Below, one piece after another: positions 16,538-25,564 of a stretch of 64,000 nt of DNA (positions are counted from its first letter, which is position 1; each line of letters begins with the position of its first letter). The DNA is from Mycobacteriales bacterium (GTDB lineage: Bacteria; Actinomycetota; Actinomycetes; Mycobacteriales; SCTD01), in contig JAUYQP010000030.1 of the NCBI GenBank assembly GCA_030697205.1, positions 49,958 through 113,957 on the forward strand, in the 5' to 3' direction. The translations under genes and the position numbers were made by a program. Below the pieces are notes generated by a model, which had not been told where the DNA came from, searched no databases, and worked only from the letters and a program-made list of their open reading frames with translations.

Positions 16538-17674
16538 ATGACCTCGCGACCGTCGCGCCAGAGCGGCCTGCCCCTTGCGGTGTGGGCGGGTCTGCTGTGC
16601 GGTGGTGCGGTCGTCACGGTCGTCGGCATCACGGCCGCGTTCCTGCGGGCGCGCGGCGCCCTCGACGCCACCGCCGCCGAGGCGCTCGGGCTCGGGGCCA
16701 GCGCGGGTCTCCTGCTCGCGCTCACGGCCGTCGTCGGCGCGTCCCGCGTCGCCGCCGGGCTGCGGGGGCTGCACTCCGACGCTGTCGAGCGACTCACCGA
16801 CCCGAGCGCCCCCGTGGGCCGTCCCGGTTCGCGCCGGCTCGCGGCGCGGGCCTCCACCGAGCTCGCGGAGCTGGCCCGGGTGCTCGACGCGCTGCACCTG
16901 CGGGTGCGTGTCGCGGACGACCTCGGGGAGCGTCACCGCCGCGACGCCGAGACCGCCGGGGCGGGCGTCTTCGAGCTGCTGTCCGGCCTGGTCGCCGCGG
17001 AGGAGGGCGCCCGCGGGCAGCTCGCCGCGGAACTCCACGACACCGTGGCCCAGTCGCTGATGATCGCGCGCGGGCTGCTCGCAGGGAAGCCGACCGAGCC
17101 CCACGAGATCGCCAAGCTGACCGACTACGTCGAGGACGCCGAGGAGCAGGTCCGCGCTGTCATGGCGCGCACCCGCCCGCCGGCGCTGCGCGAGGGCGAC
17201 CTCGCCTCGGCGGTCGGCGGCCTGCGCCTGGACATGGAGGCGCGCTACGGCCTACAGGTCGCGGTCACGTGGCCGGAGTCGGCGTACCCCTTGCCCCTGG
17301 CCAGTGCCGTGACGGTCTACCGCTTCTTCCAGGAGGCGCTGCTCAACGTCGTCAAGCACGCCGACGTCGACGACGCCGCTGTGTCGCTCGTCGTCGACGA
17401 GGACTGCGTCGTGGCGTCGGTGCGCGACGAGGGGCCGGGCTTCGACCCGGCCTCGGTGCGCCCGGACCGCGGGCGTCACGTCGGTCTGGGTCTGCTGCGC
17501 GAGCGGGCCCGGCTCTCGGGCGGGAGCCTCGAGGTCGACGCGGCGCCCGGGGCGGGTACGACGTTGACGCTGCGGCTGCCGCGCCCGTCGTCGGCGGTCG
17601 CCCCGCCGGAGCTCGCGGTGCCGGTGCCGACGCAGGCCGAGCCGGTCGACCGGCGCAACCGGGTGCGTCTCTAG
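16538..17674 (+). CDS. NarL-type (HisKA_3) sensor histidine kinase
   Basis: A 378-residue kinase with two N-terminal transmembrane helices (about 13-35 and 50-68), a HAMP-like linker, dimerisation/phospho-acceptor helix with H167 in LAAELHDTVAQSL, and HATPase_c with N-box FFQEALLNVVKHA, DEGPGF and VGLGLLRERA. The extracytoplasmic loop is very short, so sensing is probably through the neighbouring membrane/GAF-like protein. It is third in the operon after the subtilase and membrane protein; the cognate regulator is presumably the divergent LuxR-type gene at 12705-13433. Confidence 0.92.
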   Translation: MTSRPSRQSGLPLAVWAGLLCGGAVVTVVGITAAFLRARGALDATAAEALGLGASAGLLLALTAVVGASRVAAGLRGLHSDAVERLTDPSAPVGRPGSRRLAARASTELAELARVLDALHLRVRVADDLGERHRRDAETAGAGVFELLSGLVAAEEGARGQLAAELHDTVAQSLMIARGLLAGKPTEPHEIAKLTDYVEDAEEQVRAVMARTRPPALREGDLASAVGGLRLDMEARYGLQVAVTWPESAYPLPLASAVTVYRFFQEALLNVVKHADVDDAAVSLVVDEDCVVASVRDEGPGFDPASVRPDRGRHVGLGLLRERARLSGGSLEVDAAPGAGTTLTLRLPRPSSAVAPPELAVPVPTQAEPVDRRNRVRL

Positions 17675-17688
17675 CGCTCGGCCAGTCC

Positions 17689-17754
17689 GTGATCAGCGCG
17701 CGGTTCCGCTCGGTACCCGTGGGGCGGTACCGCGCGGTTCCGCGCGGTGATCAC
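17689..17754. terminator. Long imperfect palindrome between convergent genes
   Basis: A 66-bp imperfect inverted repeat starts GTGATCA and ends TGATCAC, with arms of nearly 30 nt and a few mismatches. It lies between the kinase stop and the DUF3000 stop and probably ends both transcripts. The segment GCGCGGTTCCGC also occurs twice as a direct repeat. Confidence 0.6.
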
Positions 17755-17764
17755 GAGAGCGCGG

Positions 17765-18340
17765 CTAGCGGCGCAGTGCGGTGACGCCGACCGGCGGGAG
17801 GCCGGCCGTGGAGCTGAGCAGGTCGCACCACGCCCGCAGGTGGCGGCCCAGCTCGACCGCGCCGGATGGCCCGGCGACCGCGGTCCACGAGGCGCGGACC
17901 TCGACCTCGTTGGTCTCGTCGGGCTCCTCGAGCTGGCCGAAGCGGCGCGACGAGGTGCGGGTCACGGTGCCGCCGGCGGCGGTGTGGGCCGCGCCGCGCT
18001 CGACGAGAGCCTCCTCGAGCCACTGCCACCCGACGCCCGCGAGGGCAGGGTCCGCGGCCATCTCGGCGTCGACGTCGGCGGAGACGAAGGCCACGACGCG
18101 GGTGTCGCCCCGCCAGCCCTCCTGGCCCGCCGGGTCGTGCAGCACGACGAAGCGGCCGCTCGCGACCTCCTCGCCGTCGCGGGTGACCTCGGCAGACAGC
18201 GCCAGGGCGTGCGGAGCGAGCTTGCGGGGGGCGGGCACCTCGGTGATGACCAGGCCCGGGCGCGTCGCGTCGGGGATCGCGCCGAAGACGCCGTCACGCA
18301 GCCCCGCGAAGGGGTCGACCGGCTCGACGGGGAGTGCCAC
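17765..18340 (-). CDS. DUF3000 family protein
   Basis: A 191-residue conserved actinobacterial protein of unknown function. Family features visible are VPAPRKLAPHALALSAEV, GRFVVLHDPAGQEGW and MAADPALAGVGWQWLEEAL, plus a C-terminal LGRHLRAWCDLLSSTAGLPP. It usually lies beside hemE and rnd, which fits this neighbourhood. GTG 18340 is chosen because TACGCT (18347-18352) precedes it by 6 nt; a frame extension to 18379 exists but lacks a start signal. No membrane segment or catalytic motif is seen. Confidence 0.85.
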   Translation of the reverse strand: MALPVEPVDPFAGLRDGVFGAIPDATRPGLVITEVPAPRKLAPHALALSAEVTRDGEEVASGRFVVLHDPAGQEGWRGDTRVVAFVSADVDAEMAADPALAGVGWQWLEEALVERGAAHTAAGGTVTRTSSRRFGQLEEPDETNEVEVRASWTAVAGPSGAVELGRHLRAWCDLLSSTAGLPPVGVTALRR

Positions 18341-18393
18341 CCTGGAAGCGTAGGTCGCCGTCGCGATCACGGCACGCACCTAGGCTTCGCCGC

Positions 18394-19245
18394 GTGTCGG
18401 CTGCCCTCGCTCTGCTCTCCAGCCTCCTGTGGGGCACCAGCGACTACCTCGGCGGCGCGGCCAGCCGCCGGCTGCCCATCCCGAGCGTCCTCGGGCTCGC
18501 CCAGCTCGTCGCGTTGCTCGGTCTGGTGCCGCTCGCCGTCGTGACCGGTGAGCTCACCGCGGAGCGGTCCTACGCCGCGCCCGCCATCGGTGCCGGGCTC
18601 GTCGGCGTCGTCGCGCTCGGGGCGTTCTACCGTGCGCTGGCCGTCGGCACGATGGGCGTCGTCGCCCCCATCGCGGCCCTCGGCGTGGTCGTCCCCGTCG
18701 TCGCCGGCCTGCTCGACGGCGAGCGCCCGAGCACGCTCCAGATCGCGGGCATCCTGGTCGCCGTCGCGGGCGTGGTCCTCGCGAGCGGCCCGGAGCTCTC
18801 CTGCAAGGCGGGCCTCGAACCCCTCCTGCTCGCCGCGCTCGCGGCGGTCGGCTTCGGTGTCGTGCTGCTGCTCGTCGCGCAGGGCTCCGAGGACGGCGGC
18901 TCGGTCGTCATGGTGCTGCTCACGATGCGGCTCACCGTGGTGCTGCTGCTCACCGTCCTGCTCGTCGCGCTGGTGCTGTCGCGCCGCCGGACCTGGGAGC
19001 TCGGGGTGCGCCGGGGCGACCTCGGGCTGCTCGTCGCGATCGGCATCGGTGACGTCGCGGCCAACGGTGCCTACGCCGTCGCGAGCCAGTCCTCGCTGGT
19101 CAGCGTCACGGCCGTGCTCGCCTCGCTCTACCCGGTCATGACCGCCCTGCTGGCCTACCGCTTCGACGGCGAGCGCCTGCGGCCGATCCAGGTCGGGGGG
19201 ACGGCCCTCGCACTGGCCGGGGTGGTCCTGCTCGCCGCGGGCTGA
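18394..19245 (+). CDS. EamA/DMT-family transporter
   Basis: A 283-residue polytopic membrane protein with about ten hydrophobic helices in two EamA halves. The N-terminus reads [21 protein letters not shown] and the second half ends [16 protein letters not shown], both typical of drug/metabolite transporters. The substrate is unknown. GTG 18394 follows TAGGCT (18381-18386) by 7 nt, indicating a leaderless transcript. The DUF3000 start is only 53 bp away on the other strand, so the two -10 boxes share a compact divergent promoter region. Confidence 0.88.
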   Translation: MSAALALLSSLLWGTSDYLGGAASRRLPIPSVLGLAQLVALLGLVPLAVVTGELTAERSYAAPAIGAGLVGVVALGAFYRALAVGTMGVVAPIAALGVVVPVVAGLLDGERPSTLQIAGILVAVAGVVLASGPELSCKAGLEPLLLAALAAVGFGVVLLLVAQGSEDGGSVVMVLLTMRLTVVLLLTVLLVALVLSRRRTWELGVRRGDLGLLVAIGIGDVAANGAYAVASQSSLVSVTAVLASLYPVMTALLAYRFDGERLRPIQVGGTALALAGVVLLAAG

Positions 19246-19249
19246 TCCG

Positions 19250-19435
19250 TCAGGCGCTGCGACGGACGGCGTGGCGGGTGACGGACGTCGTCTCGAGCAG
19301 GACCCCGGCGACGAGCGCGAGGCCGCACTCCACGCAGGCGAGGTCGAGGCAGTCGAGACCGTGACCGTCCTCGCACGGCGGCGCCTCGAAGGGCGTGTCG
19401 GTCTCGCAACCCGCGCACCAGCGGAACTTCAGCAC
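19250..19435 (-). CDS. Small Cys-rich (zinc-ribbon-like) protein
   Basis: A 61-residue protein with two Cys clusters, CAGCE near the N-terminus and [18 protein letters not shown] in the middle, giving six Cys and a His suitable for a zinc ribbon or knuckle. No named family is recognised. GTG 19435 is preferred because AGGAGG lies 9 nt upstream; the alternative GTG at 19441 is too close to that site. It converges on the DMT transporter and diverges from hemE, so it may be linked to haem metabolism by position only. Confidence 0.6.
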   Translation of the reverse strand: MLKFRWCAGCETDTPFEAPPCEDGHGLDCLDLACVECGLALVAGVLLETTSVTRHAVRRSA

Positions 19436-19537
19436 GGTCACTCACCTCCTGTCCCACGGGCCGTCCGGCCCGCGGTCACCACCGTCGCACCGACCTCCGA
19501 CAAAGCCGGTCAGGCGCGCCGTGGGAGGCTCGTCGCG

Positions 19538-20554
19538 ATGACCGCCACCCCCCACGACTCCACCTTCCTGCGCGCCTGCCGCCGCGAGCCCGTCGAGCAC
19601 ACCCCGGTGTGGTTCATGCGCCAGGCCGGCCGTGCGCTGCCGGAGTACCGCGCGCTCCGCGAGGGCACCGGGATGCTCGAGTCCTGCTTCCGCCCCGACA
19701 TGGTCACAGAGATCACCCTGCAGCCCGTACGCCGCTTCGGCGTCGACGCGGCCATCTTCTTCAGCGACATCGTGGTGCCCCTCAAGGCGATCGGGGTCGA
19801 CCTCGACATCGTGGCCGGCGTCGGACCGGTCGTCGCGGAGCCCTTCCGCACCCGCGCGGACCTCGACCGGCTGCCCGAGCTCGTCGACGTCCCCGAGGTC
19901 GCCGAGGCCGTCCGACTGCTCGTCGCGGAGCTCGGCGCGACGCCGCTCATCGGCTTCGCCGGCGCGCCGTTCACGCTCGCGTCGTACCTGGTCGAGGGTG
20001 GACCGTCGAAGGACCAGTGCAGGACCAAGGCCCTGATGTACGGCGACCCCGCCCTGTGGGACGCCCTCATGGAGCGGCTGGCGCAGATCGCCCTGGCGTT
20101 CCTGCGCGTGCAGGTCGACGCCGGCGCGAGCGCGGTGCAGCTGTTCGACTCGTGGGTGGGCGCGCTGCCTGCCGCGGACTACCGCCGCTACGTCGCGCCG
20201 CACTCGCAGCGCATCCTCGCGGGTGTCGCGGACGTGCCGCGGATCCACTTCGGCGTCGGCACGGGTGAGCTGCTGCACGACATGGGCGCGGTCGGCGCGG
20301 ACGTCGTCGGCGTCGACTGGCGGGTGCCGCTCGACGAGGCGGTGCGCCGGGTCGGCCCGGGCAAGGCCGTGCAGGGCAACCTCGACCCGACGCTGGTCTT
20401 CGCGCCGTGGGAGGTCCTGGAGGCCAAGGTCCGCGAGACGGTGGCGCTGGGCCGGGCCGCGGAGGGGCACGTGTTCAACCTGGGCCACGGCGTGCTGCCG
20501 GAGACCGACCCCGACGTACTCACCCGCGTCGTCGAGACCGTCCACGGGGCGTAG
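19538..20554 (+). CDS. hemE: Uroporphyrinogen decarboxylase
   Basis: Decarboxylates uroporphyrinogen III to coproporphyrinogen III, the last step common to all haem routes. The length of 338 aa is normal. Signatures are [16 protein letters not shown], the catalytic-Asp segment [30 protein letters not shown] and the C-terminal [16 protein letters not shown] 19538 lies about 10 nt after GGGAGG. In this window it leads towards an oxidase and HemQ about 3 kb downstream, completing most of the coproporphyrin-dependent pathway; the ferrochelatase gene is not seen. Confidence 0.97.
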   Translation: MTATPHDSTFLRACRREPVEHTPVWFMRQAGRALPEYRALREGTGMLESCFRPDMVTEITLQPVRRFGVDAAIFFSDIVVPLKAIGVDLDIVAGVGPVVAEPFRTRADLDRLPELVDVPEVAEAVRLLVAELGATPLIGFAGAPFTLASYLVEGGPSKDQCRTKALMYGDPALWDALMERLAQIALAFLRVQVDAGASAVQLFDSWVGALPAADYRRYVAPHSQRILAGVADVPRIHFGVGTGELLHDMGAVGADVVGVDWRVPLDEAVRRVGPGKAVQGNLDPTLVFAPWEVLEAKVRETVALGRAAEGHVFNLGHGVLPETDPDVLTRVVETVHGA

Positions 20555-20577
20555 CGCCAGACGGTGCCGGGGCCGCA

Positions 20578-20623
20578 GCGGGCCTGGTCCCCAGCACACC
20601 GCGGGCCTGGTCCCCAGCACACC
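20578..20623. repeat. Tandem 23-bp direct repeat after hemE
   Basis: Two perfect copies (20578-20600 and 20601-20623) of a 23-bp unit beginning GCGGGCCTGGTCC lie just after the hemE stop. No open frame covers them in the biased frame, so they are non-coding. Confidence 0.8.
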
Positions 20624-20628
20624 GGTGG

Positions 20629-20733
20629 GGCGCCTTGCTGCACTGCACGCCCTCCGCGTGCACTGCACAACCCGCACTATCCGAGTGCAGCGTGCGCACT
20701 GCACGCTGCCCGCGTGCAGTGCAGCAAGGCGCC
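20629..20733. repeat. 105-bp element with perfect 22-bp inverted ends
   Basis: Arms 20629-20650 and 20712-20733 are perfectly complementary. The interior repeats TGCACTGCAC-like steps in both orientations, giving several alternative stems. It lies between convergent hemE and the MFS gene within a 363-bp gene-free stretch (20555-20917). It may be a terminator, a cluster of regulator sites or a small mobile element; no gene is seen in the rest of the stretch. Confidence 0.75.
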
Positions 20734-20917
20734 GGGTCGGTGTGTCGGGGCCGGCAACGCCGGTGCGGCGCCGGGACCGCGGCCTGGTCGGACCCAAGAC
20801 GTCCAGGTGCCGTGGTGGGAGCGTGCGCCACGAGGCGGACACGCGGCCGACCCGGTGCGGGCGGGTGAGGTGGACGTCGTGGGTCCGGTCACCGGTGAGC
20901 GGGCCCCGCCCCCCGGG

Positions 20918-22426
20918 TCAGCGGGCGCGCATCGTCCGGGCGGCGACCGCGGCGGACAGCAGCAGCACCGCAGCCGCACCGACCAGTGCGGCCCGCGTCG
21001 ACCCGACGAAGGACGCCTCGGCCGCGGTCCGCAGCTGCAGCAGGGCCTCGAGCGCGACCGTCCCCCCAGTGGCCGCGAGCACCCCGTCGGTGGAGGTCTC
21101 GCCGCGCAGCACCGTGTCGACGACGACCTCGGCGGGGCCGGGGGAGACCCCCAGCGCGAGCAGCCGTGACGTCAGGTCCGCGGCGAGGCGCGAGACGACC
21201 AGCGCGCCGAGGCCGGCGACCGCGACGACCCCACCGAGCTCGCGCGCGACGTTGACGGTCGCGGCGCCGAGCCCGGAGCGGTCCACCGAGACCGCGTCGA
21301 GGCTCTGCGCGACGACGGGCGCGCCGGTCAGCCCGAGCCCGACCCCCGTGATGCCGAGCGTCACCGCGAGCGGGACCGTCCCGACCTCGGGGCTCAGGAC
21401 GACCGCGGTCGCGGCCACACCGGCAGCCGCGACGACCAGACCCGCGACGACCGGCAGGCGCGGCCCGCGGGCGACGGCGAGCCGGGCGGCGGCGGGCGCG
21501 ACCACGACCAGGCCGACGGTGAGCGGCAGCAGGCGCAGCGCCGTGGGGAGCGCCTCGAGGTCGACGACGAGCTGCAGGAACAGGCTGACGAAGACCAGCA
21601 GCACGAAGACCGCGAGCGAGGCCGCGAAGGCCGCGGTCGTCGCGCCGACGAACGGCCGGTCGCGCAGGAGCCCGAGCGGCAGCAGCGGGTCGGCGGTGCG
21701 TCGCTCGACGACGGCGAAGGCGACCAGCAGCAGGACCCCGGCGACGGCGGGCAGGACCGCGTCACCGAGCCCGTCGCGGCCGAGCCGGACCACGGCGTAG
21801 GTCAGCGCCGCCAGCCCGCCCGCGGCCAGCACCTGCCCGGGCACGTCGAGCCGCCGGCCCGGCGTCGCGGGCTCGCTCGGTGCGGTCGCGGCGATGACCG
21901 CGACCCCCGCGCACAGCGGCAGGTTGACCCAGAACACCCACGGCCAGCCGCGCGCCTCGACCAGCAGCCCGCCGACGATCGGCCCCGCGACGAGGGCCAG
22001 TGCGCCGGTGGCCGCCCACACGCCGACGGCGCGGCCACGACGGGCAGGGTCGGGGTACGCCGAGGCCAGCACCGCGAGCGCCCCCGGCAGCACGAGCGCG
22101 GCCCCCGCGCCCTGCAGGGCCCGCCAGCCGATGAGCGCCGACGCGCTGTCAGCCGTCGCGCACAGGGCGCTCGCGGCGGAGAAGACGACCAGCCCGGCCA
22201 GCAGCGTGCGCCGCCGCCCGAGGACGTCGGCGAGCGCCCCGCCGGTGAGCAGCAGCGCCGCGAGCGCGACGGTGTAGGAGGTGACGACCCCCTGCAGTCC
22301 CGAGACGCCGACGTCGAGGTCGCGCTGCACGTCGCGCAGGGCCACCGACACGACGGTGTTGTCGAGCGTCGCCGTGAAGGCCGCGAGGGACGTCGCGACG
22401 AGGACGAGGCTGGGGCGGGCGCGCAC
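20918..22426 (-). CDS. MFS exporter, DHA2 (14-helix) type
   Basis: A 502-residue membrane protein with about 14 hydrophobic helices. Motif A reads GGALADVLGRRRTL and the first helix has the DHA2 signature ATLDNTVVSVALRDVQRDL; the segment GWRALQGAGAALVLPGALA is also typical. Members export drugs, dyes or lipids by proton antiport; the substrate here is unknown. GTG 22426 is chosen because TAGCGT (22434-22439) precedes it by 7 nt, removing a 17-residue basic extension of the open frame. The upstream DUF4349 gene is only 10 nt away in the same direction. Confidence 0.9.
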   Translation of the reverse strand: MRARPSLVLVATSLAAFTATLDNTVVSVALRDVQRDLDVGVSGLQGVVTSYTVALAALLLTGGALADVLGRRRTLLAGLVVFSAASALCATADSASALIGWRALQGAGAALVLPGALAVLASAYPDPARRGRAVGVWAATGALALVAGPIVGGLLVEARGWPWVFWVNLPLCAGVAVIAATAPSEPATPGRRLDVPGQVLAAGGLAALTYAVVRLGRDGLGDAVLPAVAGVLLLVAFAVVERRTADPLLPLGLLRDRPFVGATTAAFAASLAVFVLLVFVSLFLQLVVDLEALPTALRLLPLTVGLVVVAPAAARLAVARGPRLPVVAGLVVAAAGVAATAVVLSPEVGTVPLAVTLGITGVGLGLTGAPVVAQSLDAVSVDRSGLGAATVNVARELGGVVAVAGLGALVVSRLAADLTSRLLALGVSPGPAEVVVDTVLRGETSTDGVLAATGGTVALEALLQLRTAAEASFVGSTRAALVGAAAVLLLSAAVAARTMRAR

Positions 22427-22436
22427 CCGCCGGACG

Positions 22437-23354
22437 CTATGCCCTGGTGTCGACCGCTGGCGCGACGACCGTCCCACGCGTCGTCCAACGGCGGGCCGCC
22501 CACGCCGCGAGGAGCACGAAGGGCAGGAACGGCAGCAGCGCCCCGGCGGTCGCGGCCACGACCCGGGCCGTCGACGTGAAGGCGTCCCAGCCGTTGCGCA
22601 GCCCGCCGGTGAAGCCGAGCTGCTCCTCGGGGTCGCTCGGCAGCGTGGTGCCGTCGCCGACCAGCGTCAGGGTGACCGTCGACATCGCGACCCGGTCCTC
22701 GACCGCGCGCATCCGGGCCGTCAACGACTCGAGCTCTGCCTCCCGCTTGGCGAGCTCGCCTTCGATCTTCACGACGTCGCCGAGGCCCGACGCCCGCTCG
22801 AGCAGCGCCCGGACCCGTGCGACCGAGGCGCGCTGCGTCGCGACCCGGCTGTCGAGGTCGACGAGCTCCTCGGTGACGTCAGCGCTCGTCACTGCCCGCT
22901 CCCGCTCGTCGCCGAGAGCCGCCAGCTTGTCGACGGTGGCGTCGAGCGTGGTGCCCGGGACCCGCAGGGTGAGCACCGACCGCGCGTCGTCCGCCCCGGC
23001 CGTGCTCTGCTCGCCGGCCAGCTCGCCGCCGGCTCCCTGGGCCAGGGTCCGCGCCGAGTCGGCCGCTTTGCGGACGTCCTCGACCTCGACGACGAGCGTG
23101 GCGGTGCGCACGACGGCGCGCAGGACGGCGCTGACCCGCCCGCGGTCAGCGGTGCTCCCGCCCGTGGTGCCACCCGTCGTCGCGCCTCCGGTCGACCCGC
23201 TGCTCCCACCGTCACCGGGAGCCTTGGCGGCCCCGTTGGCGACGGGAGCGGCGCCGGACATGCCGGTCGCCGACTCATCGCTGCTGTCGGCGGAGCAGCC
23301 GGCGAGGACCAGCACCAGCAGGGGGGCGAGCAGGGCGGCAGCGGGTCGTCTCAC
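22437..23354 (-). CDS. DUF4349 lipoprotein
   Basis: A 305-residue predicted lipoprotein. A basic N-terminus and hydrophobic stretch end in the lipobox LVLAGC (Cys at about residue 20), followed by a Gly/Ser/Thr linker (about 25-70). The DUF4349 core (about 75-260) has the paired-strand segment ATLVVEVEDVRKAADSARTL, a central coiled-coil (KREAELESLTARMRAVEDRV) and TVTLTLVGDG; a C-terminal transmembrane helix (LLPFLPFVLLAAWAA) follows. GTG 23354 has GGAGG upstream. It would be held to the membrane at both ends. The role is unknown. Confidence 0.88.
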   Translation of the reverse strand: MRRPAAALLAPLLVLVLAGCSADSSDESATGMSGAAPVANGAAKAPGDGGSSGSTGGATTGGTTGGSTADRGRVSAVLRAVVRTATLVVEVEDVRKAADSARTLAQGAGGELAGEQSTAGADDARSVLTLRVPGTTLDATVDKLAALGDERERAVTSADVTEELVDLDSRVATQRASVARVRALLERASGLGDVVKIEGELAKREAELESLTARMRAVEDRVAMSTVTLTLVGDGTTLPSDPEEQLGFTGGLRNGWDAFTSTARVVAATAGALLPFLPFVLLAAWAARRWTTRGTVVAPAVDTRA

Positions 23355-23466
23355 GAGGGCCTCCGAGGGCGTTACCGGCCGGGTCCGGTGCTGCTGCGAC
23401 GCAGCGCGCGCAGCCCCGGTTGCAGCACGCCGGTCACGGATGCGTCTCGGCCTCTAGGGTCGGTCT

Positions 23467-24837
23467 GTGCCCACGCCCCCGACCGTCGCCGTCGTCGGTG
23501 GCGGGATGGCCGGCCTGGCCGCAGCCGCCGAGCTGACCGCAGCCGGCGCGCGCGTGATCGTCCTCGAGGCCTCCGGAAGGGTCGGCGGCAAGCTGCGCAG
23601 CTCCGAGGTCGGCGGGCTCGTCGTCGACGAGGGCGCGGACGCGTTCCTGCTGCGGGTGCCCGAGGCCGCGGAGCTCGCGGCGTACGCCGGGGTCGAGGTC
23701 ACGAGCCCCGCCACCGCAGAGGCGGCCGTGTGGTCGCGCGGGCGGATGTGCCCGCTGCCGACCGGGACCCTGCTGGGCATCCCGGCCGACCTCGCGAGCC
23801 TGGCCCGCTCGGAGCTGCTGAGTGCCCGCGGGCTCGCCCGCGTCCCGCTCGACCTCGCCCTGCCCGGCGCGCCTGTCGTGGACGACGTGAGCGTCGGCGA
23901 GCTCGTCGCGAAGCGGCTCGGTCGCGAGGTCGTCGAGCGGCTCGTCGACCCGCTGCTCGGCGGGGTCTACGCCGGCCGCGCCGACCGGATCTCGCTGCAG
24001 GCCGCGCTGCCCCAGCTCGTCGCGCCGCTGCTGAGGCACCGCTCGCTGCTGCTCGCCGCGCGCGAGGTCACTACCGCGCCGAAGGGGGCCGGCCCGGTCT
24101 TCGGCGGCGTCGTCGGCGGGATGGGCCTGCTGCCCGCGGCCGTCGCGCGCGCGACCGGCGCCGAGGTCCGGTTGCAGACCGTCGTGCGGAGCCTCGAGCG
24201 CACCCCGACCGGCTGGCGGCTCGAGACCGGCAGTGCGGCCGATCCCCAGCACCTCGACGTCGACGCCGTCGTCCTCGCCGTCCCGGCTGCGGCGGCCGCC
24301 AGGCTGCTGCGCGACGTCGTCCCGACCGCCGCCGCCGAGCTCGCCACCGTCGAGTCCGCCAGCGTCGGCATCGTCACGCTCGTCCTCGACGGGCCGACGC
24401 CCGGCCGGGGGAGCGGCTACCTCGTGCCCGCCGTCGACGGCCGCACCACCAAGGCCGTGACCTTCACCAGCCGCAAGTGGGCCCACCTCGCCGGAGACCT
24501 CTGCGTCGTACGCGCCTCGGTCGGTCGTCACGGCGACGAGGTCGAGCTGCAGCGCGACGACGCCGAGCTCGTCGCGATCGTCCGCCAGGAGCTCCAGGAC
24601 GCCGTCGGGCCGCTGCCGCCGGTGGTCGACAGTCGAGTCACGAGGTGGGGCGGCGGGCTCCCGCAGTACGCCGTCGGCCACCTCGACAAGGTCGCCCGGG
24701 TCCGCCGCGCCGTCGCCGCGCGCCCGGGTCTCGCGGTGGGCGGAGCGGCGTACGACGGGGTCGGTGTGCCGGCCGTCGTGCGCAGTGGCCGGGCCGCGGC
24801 GCGGGCCGCGCTGGCCTCCCTCACAATGGGGTCATGA
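23467..24837 (+). CDS. hemY: Coproporphyrinogen III oxidase / protoporphyrinogen oxidase (HemY type)
   Basis: A 456-residue FAD enzyme with the dinucleotide motif GGGMAGLAAAAEL at the N-terminus and the GR/GxxGG-type ASGRVGGKLRS. The substrate half includes GGVYAGRADRISLQAALPQL and the late FAD segment GLAVGGAAYDGVGVP, typical of HemY/CgoX. With HemQ next to it, coproporphyrinogen III is the likely substrate (the coproporphyrin-dependent route), giving coproporphyrin III. GTG 23467 follows TAGGGT (23455-23460) by 6 nt, so it is probably leaderless. The stop overlaps the hemQ start (ATGA). Confidence 0.94.
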   Translation: MPTPPTVAVVGGGMAGLAAAAELTAAGARVIVLEASGRVGGKLRSSEVGGLVVDEGADAFLLRVPEAAELAAYAGVEVTSPATAEAAVWSRGRMCPLPTGTLLGIPADLASLARSELLSARGLARVPLDLALPGAPVVDDVSVGELVAKRLGREVVERLVDPLLGGVYAGRADRISLQAALPQLVAPLLRHRSLLLAAREVTTAPKGAGPVFGGVVGGMGLLPAAVARATGAEVRLQTVVRSLERTPTGWRLETGSAADPQHLDVDAVVLAVPAAAAARLLRDVVPTAAAELATVESASVGIVTLVLDGPTPGRGSGYLVPAVDGRTTKAVTFTSRKWAHLAGDLCVVRASVGRHGDEVELQRDDAELVAIVRQELQDAVGPLPPVVDSRVTRWGGGLPQYAVGHLDKVARVRRAVAARPGLAVGGAAYDGVGVPAVVRSGRAAARAALASLTMGS

Positions 24838-25544
24838 CCGAGTCGACCGCGCCCTCGCCCGCATCGGCCAAGGAGCTCAACGAGCAGCTCCTCTACACGA
24901 TGTACGCCGTCTTCCGCGCCGAGACGCGGCTGCCCGACGAGGCGCGTCAGGAGCTGGCCGCGGAGGCGCAGACGTTCCTCGACGAGGCGCTGCACAAGGA
25001 CGTCTACACCCGCGGGACCTACGACGTGTCGGGCTACAAGGGCGACGCCGACCTGCTCGTGTGGTGGACCTGCCCGGACCCCGACGTGCTGCAGGACACC
25101 TACGCGCGGTTCCGCCAGACGGGTCTCGGTCGCCACCTGGCGCCGGTCTGGTCGAGCGTCGGCCTGCACCGGCCGGCGGAGTTCAACCGCAACCACATCC
25201 CGGCCTACGTCCGGCGCGAGGACCCCAAGCGCTACGTCTGCGTCTACCCCTTCAACCGCTCGCTCGACTGGTACCTCCTGCCCGACTACGAGCGCCGCGG
25301 CATGCTCGCCGAGCACGGCCTGCAGGGACGCGAGTTCGAGGACGTGCGGGCCAACACCGTCGCGGCCTTCGGCCTCGGTGACTACGAGTGGCTGCTGGCC
25401 TTCGAGGCCGACGAGCTGCACCGCATCGTCGACTGCCTGCGCCACCTGCGCTCGTCGCGGGCCCGGCTGCACACCAAGCTCGAGACCCCGTTCTTCAGCG
25501 GGGTCAGCAAGCCGCTCGCCGACCTGGTCCGCTCCCTGCCCTGA
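24834..25544 (+). CDS. hemQ: Coproheme decarboxylase HemQ (chlorite-dismutase fold)
   Basis: Converts coproheme to haem b by two oxidative decarboxylations, the last step in actinobacterial haem synthesis. The 236-residue sequence has the family segments YTRGTYDVSGYKGDADLLVW, the dimer region RYVCVYPFNRSLDWYLLP and the C-terminal ETPFFSG that is characteristic of HemQ. It overlaps the oxidase gene by 4 nt (ATGA), so the two enzymes are co-translated. The family assignment is secure. Confidence 0.96.
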   Translation: MTESTAPSPASAKELNEQLLYTMYAVFRAETRLPDEARQELAAEAQTFLDEALHKDVYTRGTYDVSGYKGDADLLVWWTCPDPDVLQDTYARFRQTGLGRHLAPVWSSVGLHRPAEFNRNHIPAYVRREDPKRYVCVYPFNRSLDWYLLPDYERRGMLAEHGLQGREFEDVRANTVAAFGLGDYEWLLAFEADELHRIVDCLRHLRSSRARLHTKLETPFFSGVSKPLADLVRSLP

Positions 25545-25564
25545 CACCCCGAGCGTCCACAGGA

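Noticed and set aside
20655..20740. Coding gene inside the inverted-repeat element
   Set aside because: No frame shows the local GC3 bias; the apparent ORFs run through the repeats.
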